DNA of 64,000 bases from positions 1,488,001 through 1,552,000 of the forward strand of contig CM066291.1 of NCBI GenBank assembly GCA_033816765.1, read 5' to 3'. Numbering within the stretch: the stretch's first letter is position 1; the number at the start of each line of letters is the position of its first letter. Source of the stretch: Nothopassalora personata. Taxonomy: Eukaryota; Ascomycota; Dothideomycetes; Mycosphaerellales; Mycosphaerellaceae. The translations under genes were made by a program, and so were the position numbers. Below the pieces are notes generated by a model. The model was not told where the DNA came from, searched no databases, and was given only the letters and a program-made list of their open reading frames with translations. Shown here one piece after another: positions 43,481 to 54,076 of the stretch.

Positions 43481-46096
43481 CTATATTTCTCTACACCACC
43501 GACCCCAGGCACCCAGCTCAACACCACTCATGCCGATCTCTTCTAGTCCCACGTCAACTCTCGCAACCTCTTTCCCGCCAGATCGTCCTTCTTGCATCAC
43601 CAGGCCAGACTCGATGAGTTCATCCCAAGCTCCTGTCGCCACCTCTTTGCCCCAGACTCTGCTTCCTGCACCTTGTGCTGCTCCTGCCGCTGAAGCCTGC
43701 AGCTTGGCCTTGCTGGCGAGGACTTTATACTCTTCGTAAGCAAGCGCGAAAGAGATGACTTCAGTGTTATAGATGTTGGTCAATCGAGCTGCACAGACGA
43801 GGAGTGCGAGTTGGAGGGTGCTCAATGATGGCAGAAGAGAGAGCTTCGAGTCCGGTGGTTGTAGGGCAGGTTGTGCGAAGTATGAGGTGAAGTGCTCGTA
43901 CAAGTCTTCGGAAGTCTTCGGCGCGAGGACGGGTAGTGTTGCAATTGCCAGGGTAAGTATAGCTAGGAAATCGGGTACTGACTTTGTCGTAGTGTAGAGC
44001 CGGCGAAGGTAGCGAGTACATTGCTCCGACGCAAGTATTTGCTCGCTCAAGGCATTCCATTCGGCCAAGTCAACTGAATGGTCCGCATTGGCGCTTCTCC
44101 TGCTGAGACCTGCCGTGGAAGAGTCGAGCTCCGAAGGCGCGATGCGCAGCGCATTCTCACAGATCTGCTGGAAGCTTTGCAAACTCTTTGCCAAGCTCAA
44201 ATACACGTATCGGTGGCTGAAACGACTCTTGACACGCTTCTCGAGGCTCTCGGCGACATCGATTCTGGTTGTCAGACCCAAGACAGCAATGGGAGCTTTC
44301 CGGCTCTGCGCAATGTCGAACAAGTTGTAAAGCAGAGTCTGGCGGGGATGCGTGGCAAAGAGCTCAAACTCATCAAGCACAAAGATGACGCTCTTCGTCA
44401 CCTGCTCGGGCTGGTCAGTGCCGGTCTCAGCAGGATGTGAGAGCAAGGCCAGCAGCTTCGACATTGTGTCGGCATAGTTCTTCGAGTTAGCTTCGTCGTC
44501 TTCAAGGTCCATTTCCCGGCCGAGCTGCCGCCATATCTCTCGAAGTGCGATCTTGTCGTCCGTGTGTGAGAAGCCATTCAGTCGCACAGCATGGAAATCG
44601 CCTGGGTGTTTGGTGCTCTGTTCTCGTAAGATGCTGTCGACCAAGGCAGTCTTGCCGCTCCCTCTAGCGCCGATGAGTAGCATGCTGTTGCTCTCTCCAG
44701 CAGTCACCGTTTGATTGACCAGAGAGAATACCTTTGCATACTCATCATCAAGATTCGTCAGAGGTATAGCACGCTTCTTGATAGCTTTCTGAAGTACTAC
44801 TGTCTGTATCTTCTGAAGTTGTTTGGGTTGGAATGTGCAGGCTGGGAGAGCGACCGGCTTCTTCTTCGATGGAAGTGTTGTTGCTTCCCTTGGAGTGATG
44901 AGAGTCTTCTGGGTCGCAGGCTTTGAGGTCAAAGCTGGCTCTATAGATTCCAATCGTTCGTCTCCGGAGTCATCTATCTCCATACGATTCTCTGGGTTAT
45001 GGCTCGGGGCTGACTTGACGCTGATACTGTCCTGGTCCTCTTTCCGCCTATCCAATGGCTTCGGCGTCCTCTGCACTAGATCCGGCTTGAAGATCTCTCG
45101 TTGAATCGGCTGCCTCTTAGACGAGCGACGAACTTCAGGATGGGAGGCCAGCTCATCTTCACTGTCAGCCACATCCGCCTGCTTTCGAGCTTCTTCTTCT
45201 AGCTCACGTATCTCATCCTCGAACGTTTTCTTCTCACCATACGTCCAGGTATGCTTCGTTGGATTGCTGTGAGTCCGAGCTGCTCGTGTTGGCGACACTT
45301 GCTGATGCCGTGCTCTTCTGTCCGTAGGAGGTTGTGGTACTTCTGCCGCCTCTTCGAAGCCATCTTCACTCTCGAGCTCACTCTCTTCGATGACCATCTC
45401 CTTCTCTTTCGGCTTGACGAAGTTCTCTCCAAATGTGGCAGCACCAGTCACAGCCTTCGCCTCGATGCCATTCGTTACGCTGCCATTCGTGGTTGATGTT
45501 CCTGACTGGACCGGTGGGCGACTGAACTGCTTGAAGAAGCCCGGAGTCGTGCCCGTCTTCTCTGGGCTGGCACTTTCCTGGGGTGTCTGGTTCCTCAGCG
45601 GATCCAAGACTTTCCTCGTGGGTGTTATGCCATTCCGTACGGGTGGCTTGCTCGCAGGTGGTGTTTTTGGTTGGGCTCGTCTCCCGCCGATTCTGCCAAA
45701 TGGTTCCCGGCCAACATTGGCCCCTTCAATATCATCGTACACATCCCCATTTTCACTCTCCCGCTTGGCTGAAAGATTCTTCGTCTTCTTGCCCCGTTCC
45801 AGCTGTCGCATCGCCTTGGCCTCTTTCCACGCATCCTTGGCGGATGGAGCGTTTCTGGGTGCTGATGATGGGTCATTGCGAGATGACTTGACTGCTGGCG
45901 ACGACTTGGAGTGTCTGACATCTGCCCCGTTGGCTGTGGTTGAGGCCGGGGGGGTCTGTCCGGTTGCTGGCGAACTCTGATGGGTTTTGCTGATCGGCGT
46001 GTCGTCCAGCTTTCTGCGCTTCGGCGCCCGCGAGGCTGACATAGTCTGCATGCGGGCTAGGGAGTCGACATGGTGCGCAATCCCAGTATCGAGCAA
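43481..46096 (-). CDS. ORC4: Origin recognition complex subunit 4
   Basis: A single 871-residue frame. Orc4 is an AAA+-type subunit of the six-protein complex that marks replication origins and loads the MCM helicase. The first 430 residues are low-complexity, rich in Ser, Pro, Lys and Glu, with basic patches, and probably disordered. The AAA+ core starts near 440: Walker A LLIGARGSGKTALV near 470, Walker B KSVIFVLDEFELFA near 574, a sensor region VLGLTTRIDVAESLEKRVKSRFSHR with the conserved Arg residues, then the C-terminal winged-helix region (residues 700-871). The core matches Orc4 in order; the N-terminal extension is long relative to yeast Orc4. The start could be at the second Met (residue 16), since the first 15 residues look unconserved. 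Confidence 0.93.
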   Translation of the reverse strand: MLDTGIAHHVDSLARMQTMSASRAPKRRKLDDTPISKTHQSSPATGQTPPASTTANGADVRHSKSSPAVKSSRNDPSSAPRNAPSAKDAWKEAKAMRQLERGKKTKNLSAKRESENGDVYDDIEGANVGREPFGRIGGRRAQPKTPPASKPPVRNGITPTRKVLDPLRNQTPQESASPEKTGTTPGFFKQFSRPPVQSGTSTTNGSVTNGIEAKAVTGAATFGENFVKPKEKEMVIEESELESEDGFEEAAEVPQPPTDRRARHQQVSPTRAARTHSNPTKHTWTYGEKKTFEDEIRELEEEARKQADVADSEDELASHPEVRRSSKRQPIQREIFKPDLVQRTPKPLDRRKEDQDSISVKSAPSHNPENRMEIDDSGDERLESIEPALTSKPATQKTLITPREATTLPSKKKPVALPACTFQPKQLQKIQTVVLQKAIKKRAIPLTNLDDEYAKVFSLVNQTVTAGESNSMLLIGARGSGKTALVDSILREQSTKHPGDFHAVRLNGFSHTDDKIALREIWRQLGREMDLEDDEANSKNYADTMSKLLALLSHPAETGTDQPEQVTKSVIFVLDEFELFATHPRQTLLYNLFDIAQSRKAPIAVLGLTTRIDVAESLEKRVKSRFSHRYVYLSLAKSLQSFQQICENALRIAPSELDSSTAGLSRRSANADHSVDLAEWNALSEQILASEQCTRYLRRLYTTTKSVPDFLAILTLAIATLPVLAPKTSEDLYEHFTSYFAQPALQPPDSKLSLLPSLSTLQLALLVCAARLTNIYNTEVISFALAYEEYKVLASKAKLQASAAGAAQGAGSRVWGKEVATGAWDELIESGLVMQEGRSGGKEVARVDVGLEEIGMSGVELGAWGRWCREI

Positions 46097-47200
46097 GTCT
46101 AAACGCGTCTCAGGTAGAAGGAGGAGACATGCAAGACTCGAGGTACGCGGAGTCGCGTCGTGGTGGGGGGACGCGCTTTAGTTCTACCGCTGATCTTCAG
46201 GTTGCAACTCCACTCCGATTCAACCCATAAGGCTGGGTACGACAGAAGATGAACACAAACTGTCTGCACTCTACTGCCTTCTGCTGCACCATCTTCAGCA
46301 GCTTCGGATTGGTGGCGCCATCGGCCGTCATGGCAGCAAGAGTCTGCCTAGTCTAGACAACACGAAGCACTCAGACTTACTTCTCATGCCTGCTTGAGCA
46401 ATCGCGCACCATGTCCAAGTCCTCAGACAGCTATTGCGGACAGACGAAAAGCTGGCTTACAGCAGCCGACCGCCGACGGTGTTTGCAACGCGTCCCTTTG
46501 GCAAAGCCCTTTTACATATGGTCGGGGACCTGGCTGCCATAATTCCGAAAGGTGTACGCCCACAGCAACTCAACGCGACTATAAGTGAAGAGTACGATCT
46601 GTGTGGTACAAGCAAGCAGCTCTGTTGGAAGTGCCAGCCCTGCCAACGAAGGAGCCTCTTGAGGCGTATCCAGTCACGACATCAGCTCGCTGAGGAGGTT
46701 ATCGGATCATTTGGCGGCGAAGTCTGAGGTTTTGTTAACCGCAGCATCGAGGGCGGAGGGTTGTGTTGGATGAGAAGGTTTGAGGGGGGTTGGATGTTGA
46801 GGACTTGCGTTTTAGCGGCTTGACTGTATCAAGATTTGCTCCCTATATCGTTCCGCAATCAAGTATAGCATTGGCACGATTTCAGCTCATGATACGACAT
46901 CACACCGTGTGTCTTAAGACGTGCTTGGCCTACGGCCATACCACAGCAGACTTTGGTGGTGATCAAGGTGTGGCCTATGGCATCGGAGGATCACTCACGG
47001 ACGAGGGCATCTGGTATCTTTGACGATGATCTTTTAATCATTACTTGCGTTACAGCATCTAGTTCTATCATCTCCGTCATGGCCCAACGACATCCTGCCG
47101 CCCATGCATTAACATTAGTGCTTCCTGTCTCATTAGTTCATCCCATTAGTTCGTGTCTGTCATCACTGCATGCCATTAACTTCATGCTTCAGCCGTCATC
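46097..47200. other. Intergenic, no supported gene
   Basis: About 1.1 kb between ORC4 and the repeat-peptide gene. No frame with protein-like composition, no tRNA or obvious repeat. Confidence 0.3.
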
Positions 47201-48178
47201 TCAAAGCACGCAAACCTTCGAGCCATCCTCCTCAGTATAACACGTCGGCTCAGTAGCACAATTCTGTTGCCCCTCCTCATCGATGGAGCACTGTCGCTTC
47301 TCGACCCCATCACGCTTCAGCACACAGGATTCACTGCCATCGTCATTCTCCTGGCACTGAGACTCTGTTTCGCAGTGCTGCTCGTTGTTCTCGTCGACGT
47401 AGCATTGCCGTTTCTTGAGAACGCAGTACTTTGAGCCGTCTTCGTTCTCGAAGCATTGTGGCTCAGTAGCGCAGTGTTGCTCGCCGTCTGCGTCAATGTA
47501 GCATTGGCGTTTGGTGAGGTGCTCGCTACGTTTGAGGACGCAGGCGATGGTGCCGTCTGATTGAGTCGTGCAGGTGGGTGTGGTGGAGCACTGGGATTCA
47601 CCCTCTTCGTCGACGTAGCATTGACGCTTGGCGAGGTCTTCGTCACGCTTCATGACGCAGGCGAGTGAGCCGTCTGATTGAGTCGTGCAGGTTGGCGTGT
47701 CATTGCACTGAGCCTGGCCGTCTGTGTCGATGTAGCATTGGCGCTTGGAGAGTTCACTGCGCTTCATGACGCATGTGATTGTGCCGTCGTCGTGATTGGT
47801 GCAGGTGGGAGTGTCGTTGCAGTGAACTTCGCCATCTTCGTCAACGTAGCATTGTCGCTTCGCGAGTTCTTTGCTTTCGGCACGCTTGAGTACGCAGGTG
47901 GTGGTGCCGTCGTCGTGCTCAGTGCAGATAGGTGTTGTGCTGCAGATTTGCTTCCCGTCTTGGTCAATTTGGCATTGTCGCTTGGCCAGTTCGTTCTCAC
48001 TTCGTCGCATCACACAGGCGACGGAGCCATCCTCTTGGGTTGTGCATTTGGGTGTTGTGCTGCATGTTTGATTGCCAGCTGTGTCGATCTGGCATTGTCT
48101 CCTGTCGAGTGGCGCTGCGAGGCTTGTGCCGGCTAGGGTAACGGCAGCCACTACTGCAGCGACGAAGGAAGACTTCAT
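47201..48178 (-). CDS. Secreted precursor of eight Kex2-flanked four-cysteine repeats, 325 aa
   Basis: An intronless frame. Residues 1-22 form a signal peptide, followed by PLDRR. Then come eight repeat units starting at residues 28, 68, 109, 147, 186, 225, 258 and 296. Every unit core is exactly 30 residues, begins Gln-Cys, ends Cys-Val-Met/Leu, and has cysteines at core positions 2, 12, 18 and 28 (C-X9-C-X5-C-X9-C). Each core is followed by a dibasic site (RR, KR or KKR), most by a spacer of 4-7 residues ending in a second Lys-Arg just before the next Gln; unit 6 has no spacer and unit 8 ends the protein. The design is that of KEX2-processed repeat proteins (KEPs): the Golgi protease would release eight similar peptides, each with an N-terminal Gln that can cyclise. 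A conserved Asp-Gly-Ser/Thr sits before the last Cys in most units. Function unknown. Confidence 0.85.
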   Translation of the reverse strand: MKSSFVAAVVAAVTLAGTSLAAPLDRRQCQIDTAGNQTCSTTPKCTTQEDGSVACVMRRSENELAKRQCQIDQDGKQICSTTPICTEHDDGTTTCVLKRAESKELAKRQCYVDEDGEVHCNDTPTCTNHDDGTITCVMKRSELSKRQCYIDTDGQAQCNDTPTCTTQSDGSLACVMKRDEDLAKRQCYVDEEGESQCSTTPTCTTQSDGTIACVLKRSEHLTKRQCYIDADGEQHCATEPQCFENEDGSKYCVLKKRQCYVDENNEQHCETESQCQENDDGSESCVLKRDGVEKRQCSIDEEGQQNCATEPTCYTEEDGSKVCVL

Positions 48179-48300
48179 GACGATGCAGTCGAAATTTGTA
48201 CTACTGTTCCCGACTACGTGCGGTCCGGCCGATGAAAGGACGAAAAGGGGGGATAATGGTTCTTATAGATATGTGTTGGGCAGGTGAATGCTCAAGCGGG
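48179..48300 (-). promoter_or_regulatory. Proximal promoter of the repeat-peptide gene
   Basis: Reading on the coding strand, a TATA-like ATCTATAAGAA lies about 85-90 bp before the ATG, followed by CCCCCCTTTT, which contains the CCCCT core of stress-response elements. Both are short and could occur by chance. Confidence 0.35.
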
Positions 48301-50206
48301 TAGCCCCGTGAATCAAGATTATGTATGCTCGCGGCGAAAAGTGTCTGGAGATAGAACGTCAGTCACGTCGTGCCTACGGTCGATCTTATGTAACGAGTGT
48401 GCCGCAGTGGTATGTGCCCCTCGTGGCGCTGTCTTCCACCAGGCCGTGCATTCACAGACCGCATGCTGTTGCAGTAGCATTCGTGAGCCATTAGCGTCTA
48501 CTAGCGGAGACCTGAGGCGGTAGAGGATGCGTCCTGTCTACTTCCGACAGCGTTGCCATTCGGCATCAATCCGTCACGGGGTGGCACAGTTGAAGCGTCG
48601 GTCGTGTGTCATGATGGCTAAGAATACACGGACACGAGTCGCTGTCTGCATGGCGAACGTAGCACTGCAATGCGACTTCGGAGCAGAGCGGCGTGAGCTG
48701 GTGGTTGTGGTATGGGGCGAATCTTCCATGCGCACCTTCTGTATCAGTTTGATGCATCGGAAGAAAAGATGGTGCACAGTGCATGTATGTTATGGCAGGG
48801 ATCGAACGAACATATGCCGATCCGCTAATCGTCGTCGCATACTGTACCCATCGACCGATCCGAGGCAAGCCGGTGAGGGTGCCCGCTCGCTCCTGCACAA
48901 GGAGACTCCAGTCTTCCTTAACGGCTGCTGACTGTTTCTCACTCGCCACGAACAGACGGCAACCCCATACAGCAGACACTGCGCCATCCCGCAGAGCATA
49001 CGCCCACTCGTAAGAGAGTGGTCTGAAGCAACGTTGCGGACTCTGCGGACGTGGTCATGGAACCGTCGCGCATGGCAATGTCTGTGAAACAGTAAGCTCC
49101 TCTTTCGTCTTTCTCATGCACTGGTCCGACGTACGATCGCACGCGATGCACCGCTTAGCGTACCGCCCGCCCGCTTTGCATCGCATGTCGCTGTTCTGTT
49201 GCAGAGCGTCGTGTGCAGCCCGGTGGTACGAGTACGAGTAACTATTTCCTGCAGAGCGAGACACGAGAAGCGACATCAGCACCGCAAGATTTTCACGGCG
49301 ACGACAGCCTTGGCACACGGATTGACCGTAGCACAATATCAGTGAGTGTTACGAGCGCGAGGCAGAGTATTCGGGAACGTGTACATATGGCCAGCTCCCC
49401 GATTTCGTCTATGGGCAGACCCCACTCTGACTAAGCAATCAATTGCCATCAAATGGACATTCTCTACCTGAACTCCAGCCCTCCGCTGCCATCATATGCC
49501 AAGCTTTGGTCAAGCTACGATATCTATTGCTCTGGATGGATTGCATGTTTCTGTCCTCAGGCAACTTCTATACTCATTGGTCGACAAGCGCTACATCTTC
49601 CTGTCCTCGAGGATCATGTCCTGGCTTCCCGGTCAGTGGACCGTAAGGCTCTTACCCCCAAGAGTCACGTTGATAACGAAGTCTATATCCATTTCGGAGC
49701 GAGAGCGGAATGGCTTTGTGGAGGCAGTCACACCGCTCTGGTATATACTGTGGGATCCGACTGCTACTATGCCTCGCAATGCACTTGCCTGGTTGCCAGG
49801 TAAGTGAAAACGAAGCTCACGTGTCGCGTTCCCATTGAGAAATATGGGTGGCTGGTAGACTTCGAGGACTTGAGGAAAGTGAATGGTTTAGACTTTCTCT
49901 GTGTCCCATGAGTGGACTCATATTGAGGACTGACATTCGTGACTGGAATATATCCGTACATATCTCTTTACATTTCACTCGTACATCACTCCCCAAGTCA
50001 AGAGCAGTATCCGGACAGTCAATACTTCCACCTCCAGCAGCAACCACTACCAGAAGCAACAAGCGCTTGAGAAGCATAGCACGAAGCTGCAAATCGAAGT
50101 AGCAACAAAGATTACAAGCCAGCAAGCCAAACCGCAGGCACAGATAAAGACATCCTACGCAAGATCAATAATACGACACACCATCAAGACGTACGACCTC
50201 ACCAAC
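48301..50206. other. Long intergenic region, no supported gene
   Basis: About 1.9 kb. Frames on both strands (for example 48566..48979 minus, 49453..49803 plus) are not protein-like. The last 200 bp before 50207 are A/C-rich and pyrimidine-poor, consistent with the leader of the next gene. Confidence 0.3.
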
Positions 50207-51202
50207 ATGATCAGCTACGGTATCGAAGGCATCGTCTGCGCTCAAGTCGCCTCTGAGCGCGGCCGGACCGATGAGTGGAAGACTGTCAAGCGCACCAAGA
50301 AGTGCACTCCAAGCATCCGCAAGGTCGTCGTGGTGAGCACAGAACCCACCAACTCCTTGAGTGACAACTGCGACTCGGCGATAGTCATGAGCGACTCCAG
50401 CAATGACTGCAGCGACTCTACCGAGGACCTCGAGCTCCCATGGCACAAGAAATGCACCACTCCCAACAACCCCTTCGCCTGCCTTGACTACTTCCTCGAC
50501 TGGGACGAAGCGCCAGACGACTTCCTCATCCACCTCGCCGGCGTAGACTTTATCGACAAGCAAGATCCATGGATCAACGACACCAGCGACGTATACCTGG
50601 ACCTCGCCTGCCCAGCCACCCACCACTACGAACTGTGGGAAGAGATCGACCGACCTTTCCAGCAGGCTGAGTTCCGCATCATGGAGGAAGAAGAAGCACT
50701 CGAGGCAGCCGCTCGCGCTGCAGCCTGCACAACCCCAGCTCCCCTCGATCTCGATGCCCCGGACTGGACCTTCCCAGAAGCGTGGACCGAAGTAGACCCG
50801 CACGATTCCATCAGCGTATGCGGTTTGAAATGGCGGCACGAAGCCTCCTTCGGCTCCATCCCCATCCAGGAGCACATCAGCCCGGACTACCGCGACACGG
50901 CCGGCGCCGGCTTGATGTCGCCGCTCGAGCGCAGGTCGCGTCTCCGCGACTGGCTGATGGCTAGCGAGCACTGCGGCACCTGGGATTTCTCTAGTATCGA
51001 GCAAGATCCAGCGACTTTGTTTCAACTACACGCCATCAAATTGGAACTTCAGTGGGGGACGCGCCGTGATCTGCATTGGGGTAACGAGGGGGACGAGGCT
51101 TTTGAGACGTTGTGTTCGGAGCAGGGATTGGGTGACGACGTCTCAGCGTGGCCCGTTTCAGGGGATGACGGTGGCGTGTGCGAAGGCCTTGATGATGGCT
51201 AG
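50207..51202 (+). CDS. Acidic orphan protein, 331 aa
   Basis: An uninterrupted ATG-to-stop frame with codon choice rich in C at third positions, like the housekeeping genes nearby. The protein is rich in Asp, Glu, Ser, Trp and Cys. A Ser/Asp-rich acidic stretch lies near residues 55-80 (SDSSNDCSDSTEDLEL), a Trp/Asp-rich part near 95-150, and an Ala/Glu helix near 155-180. There is no signal peptide or membrane helix. No family recognised; it looks like a lineage-specific nuclear or cytoplasmic protein. A 286-codon frame on the opposite strand is judged a shadow because its composition is skewed. Confidence 0.65.
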   Translation: MISYGIEGIVCAQVASERGRTDEWKTVKRTKKCTPSIRKVVVVSTEPTNSLSDNCDSAIVMSDSSNDCSDSTEDLELPWHKKCTTPNNPFACLDYFLDWDEAPDDFLIHLAGVDFIDKQDPWINDTSDVYLDLACPATHHYELWEEIDRPFQQAEFRIMEEEEALEAAARAAACTTPAPLDLDAPDWTFPEAWTEVDPHDSISVCGLKWRHEASFGSIPIQEHISPDYRDTAGAGLMSPLERRSRLRDWLMASEHCGTWDFSSIEQDPATLFQLHAIKLELQWGTRRDLHWGNEGDEAFETLCSEQGLGDDVSAWPVSGDDGGVCEGLDDG

Positions 51203-51792
51203 GGGAGCTGTGGTGGAGGGGGAATTGTTGGGGAGATGCTGGTATGCATGGGACTTGTTGACAAGGTGATGATGGCGGTCAGGGCGTTGTATTCAGATGC
51301 CTCATGTCAAGGGCAGGATTTGGTTCGAAAGGGATGGTGATGGTGATAATGATGCGGCGGGAATTTTGGCAGAGAGTTTGACGATTACCATGATCATGAG
51401 ATTGGATGGGTCTTTTGGCATTGGCGTTGCATTGGGATTGCACGGAGAGCCAAAAATCTTGGCACTGTGTTTGCACGCTGTCGATAGCTTGAGCACAAGA
51501 GATCTGATTGGAAAGATGGGTTGCGCGATAGGTTAAGCTTGGGCGGGAAAGCATGAGCGTTCTGTCCTGATATGAGCGATACGATACATATTGAGGAATT
51601 GCATTCTACACGCGTACTAGAAATCTCTCTTGATCATACCCAGTCAAATCTTTACATTGATTCTTTCACAGTCCAAGCCAACAAGTCCCGCGATGTAGAA
51701 GCTGATGATCTCATGAAGAGAGACGATCACCAGTAAGATTATCTAAAGGGCATGCGTCATCGCATGATCCGAAATTCTTCGTACAATGCTGG
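51203..51792. other. Intergenic, no supported gene
   Basis: About 590 bp, including an A/T-rich stretch around 51580..51760. Nothing recognised. Confidence 0.3.
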
Positions 51793-52068
51793 CTAGCGGT
51801 CTAGGATGATCGGGTAGCTGACAGCGTGCAGGACAATGGATAATGTTGCCATTGAAGCACAACCCAGCCAGCTCATTCTCATGAGGGGATGTTCGTGACA
51901 ATGGTGCCGCCGGTGCCAACCAGAGACCATGAAGTCGATGAAGGGAAGGCCCAGGGTTGTGGCGCCGGCGACCAGGAAGGAGCCACCAATGGGTTCATGG
52001 AAGATATTGATCTTGTGCCACACCATTGCAGCTATGTCTTCGATCATGATGATGTTGTAGCCGAGCAT
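51793..52068 (-). CDS. Small hypothetical membrane protein, 91 aa
   Basis: Two or three hydrophobic segments are visible: around residues 27-45 (IGGSFLVAGATTLGLPFIDFM) and 65-85 (WLGCASMATLSIVLHAVSYPII), separated by a His/Arg-rich loop (HRRHHCHEH). It starts at the ATG at 52068, but the frame could have an upstream exon. It ends 160 bp from the 3' end of the AMID-like gene on the same strand. No family recognised. Confidence 0.4.
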   Translation of the reverse strand: MLGYNIIMIEDIAAMVWHKINIFHEPIGGSFLVAGATTLGLPFIDFMVSGWHRRHHCHEHPLMRMSWLGCASMATLSIVLHAVSYPIILDR

Positions 52069-52227
52069 GGTGTTCGGAATGTGACGTCACTGCCGGGCGT
52101 GGTTGAGTAGCCTGAAGATGGATGGTGGCACTGTAATATATGCCATACAGTACAGCCCAAACCCTGTTTACGACGCGTGTTTCCCACCGCAAGACGTGCA
52201 AGTGTCTGGAGGACATTCTCCCCTGTC

Positions 52228-53526
52228 TCAAAGCTCAGCGCGAGCTTCCTGTTCCACAGGCTTGCTGATCGGCACATTCAATCTCTCCCACATGCCTTCC
52301 ACGTTCATGTCTTCTCTGCCATCAAACTTCTCGATCACGATCGGCTCAGACTTGCCTGCGGCCTCGTCAGGATTAACGAAGACGACGTTCCGCTTGAGGC
52401 CGAGAGTCAGGTGTATCGCTCTCGGAGACTTCTCGAATTCTGCCGCAGCCTTTTGACCTTCGATCAGAGACAGTATGTTACTGGCAACGACTTTGGCCTG
52501 TGCTGCCCCTGGTTTGGCGGCTTTGTGTAGACCTGTATCCGCGATGTCACCGACAGCGAAGATGTTGGGATACTGATCGTCTTGAAGCTGCAGAGTCTTT
52601 TTGACACGAATAAAGCCGTTCGCTGGGTTGATGAGGGAGTTGGGATTCGTGGTCGGGAGGCTCTTAATCATGCCATTGTTCGCCTTTTGACCAGTGGCCA
52701 GTATGACGAAGTCCGCGGGGACTCGTTGGCCGTTTGTTAGCTCAACATCGACCGTCTTGCCGTCATTGCGGAAGCCACCTTCAGGTATCTTGGCTCGGAC
52801 CTCGGTGATCAACTCGATACCTTTCTCATCGAATGCGTCTTTCACGATTCTGTGGAAGTCGCTGTGGAATTGATGCATCAAGTTTGCCCGAGAGTGAACC
52901 AGCGTGACGCTCTTCTCCGGGTAGATCTCCTTGAGGTCTAGAGCCATCTGAACCCCAACCGCACCGCCCCCGACAATTACCACCGACTTCGATCGCGCAA
53001 GCTGACTCTGATAGCCTTTCAGATAATTTACCGAGGATGCATTATCGTCGTACGGCATCATTGATGGGGCGGCCAGGTGAGTACCGGTCGCCAAGACCAG
53101 ATAGTCGAAAGGTATCTTGTTCGAGCCGTTCCATTTGGAGTCAATCTGAAGATGGTCGAGATACACATGGGTGGCTCGAGCCGCTATCGTGGTATGCCGT
53201 GATGAGGGCGAGAACACGCCATTGTACGGTACAAAAGCCTTTTGTTCATGACCTGGCAAGATGGCGAATCTGGGCTGCATTGGCTGGTCAGTCTCGAGAA
53301 TGCACGGCAGGGTAGAAGGCTTACGAATGTAAAGATGTGATGGAAGTGGCTATGCGGCTCGACAAGAAGAACTCTGTGAGAAGCAGGTATAACGCTCATA
53401 AGCTCTCGAGCTGTGCTCTGATACCAAGGTCAGCTATAGTCCCGTGTTCGTGGACGGGAGGTCAAGCCTTACAATACCGACATAGCTGCCTCCTACGACT
53501 ACAACATTCTTCAGTGCAGAAGCCAT
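52228..53526 (-). CDS. AMID/AIF-like FAD-dependent oxidoreductase, 397 aa
   Basis: Exons 53526..53473, 53417..53325 and 53274..52228, with introns of 55 nt (GTAAGG ... GGTATCAG) and 50 nt (GTAAGC ... CCAATGCAG), both in phase 0. The N-terminus is a Rossmann dinucleotide fold (NVVVVGGSYVG) completed only after splicing. FDYLVLATGTH and a second nucleotide fold SVVIVGGGAVGVQMALDL (NAD(P)H binding) follow, then VILATGQKANN and NIFAVGDIADTG, the FAD-binding C-motif. The order and length match the AMID/AIF2 group (pyridine nucleotide-disulfide oxidoreductase superfamily; fungal members are linked to oxidative stress and NADH oxidation). No mitochondrial presequence is evident. The exact electron acceptor is not known. 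Confidence 0.9.
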
Positions 53527-54076
53527 TTGAGCGATATAAAGGAAGAACAACACGCAAAGGAACATATTAGATAGATCTGATAAACACTACAATACTCATC
53601 TTATATGCCTTTTTTACGATCGTACGTTGACGTGCCGAAGACGGCGCGCGGCCGTCATCTCGGAGCATCGGTGTTAGCAGAGCCGAGCACCGTCAGCATG
53701 AGCGGGATTTTTCCATGGTGCTCCTTGCGAGTCAAAGGCTGCGAATTTCGCAGCGGTCGTGACTGTGATGGCGAGGAGACGGGCCAGGTTTTATCAATAC
53801 AACGGAAGCTCAGGGAAAAGATTCACGTGTCGTCGGCTAGAGCTTAGCACTATGACTAAGCTCAACCTTAAGTTGACGCGAAAGTGCTTCCCTTCCACGG
53901 TTTTGAACCTGACCACCTGAATTGCTGCCCCCCCCCCCCCCCCCCAAAACCTCCCGCTCCCCCGCCCCCCAAACGCCTGTGCCTGTCGAGTTTCGAAGGT
54001 AATCAATGGAGCATGCTGCTACTCGTCGATATACTAGCCGTGCGCAGCTCGGATACTGTTCTGCCGTTGCTCTCGA
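53527..54076. other. Intergenic with a poly-C tract
   Basis: About 550 bp between two minus-strand genes. It contains a run of about 16 C near 53930..53945 inside a longer C-rich tract to 53970, a length-unstable homopolymer. No gene seen. Confidence 0.5.

Noticed and set aside
50165..51025. 286-codon minus-strand frame opposite the acidic orphan gene
   Set aside because: Composition (Val, Gly, Ala and Arg heavy) is what the complement of Asp/Glu/Ser codons gives; the plus-strand frame has the better start context and codon choice.
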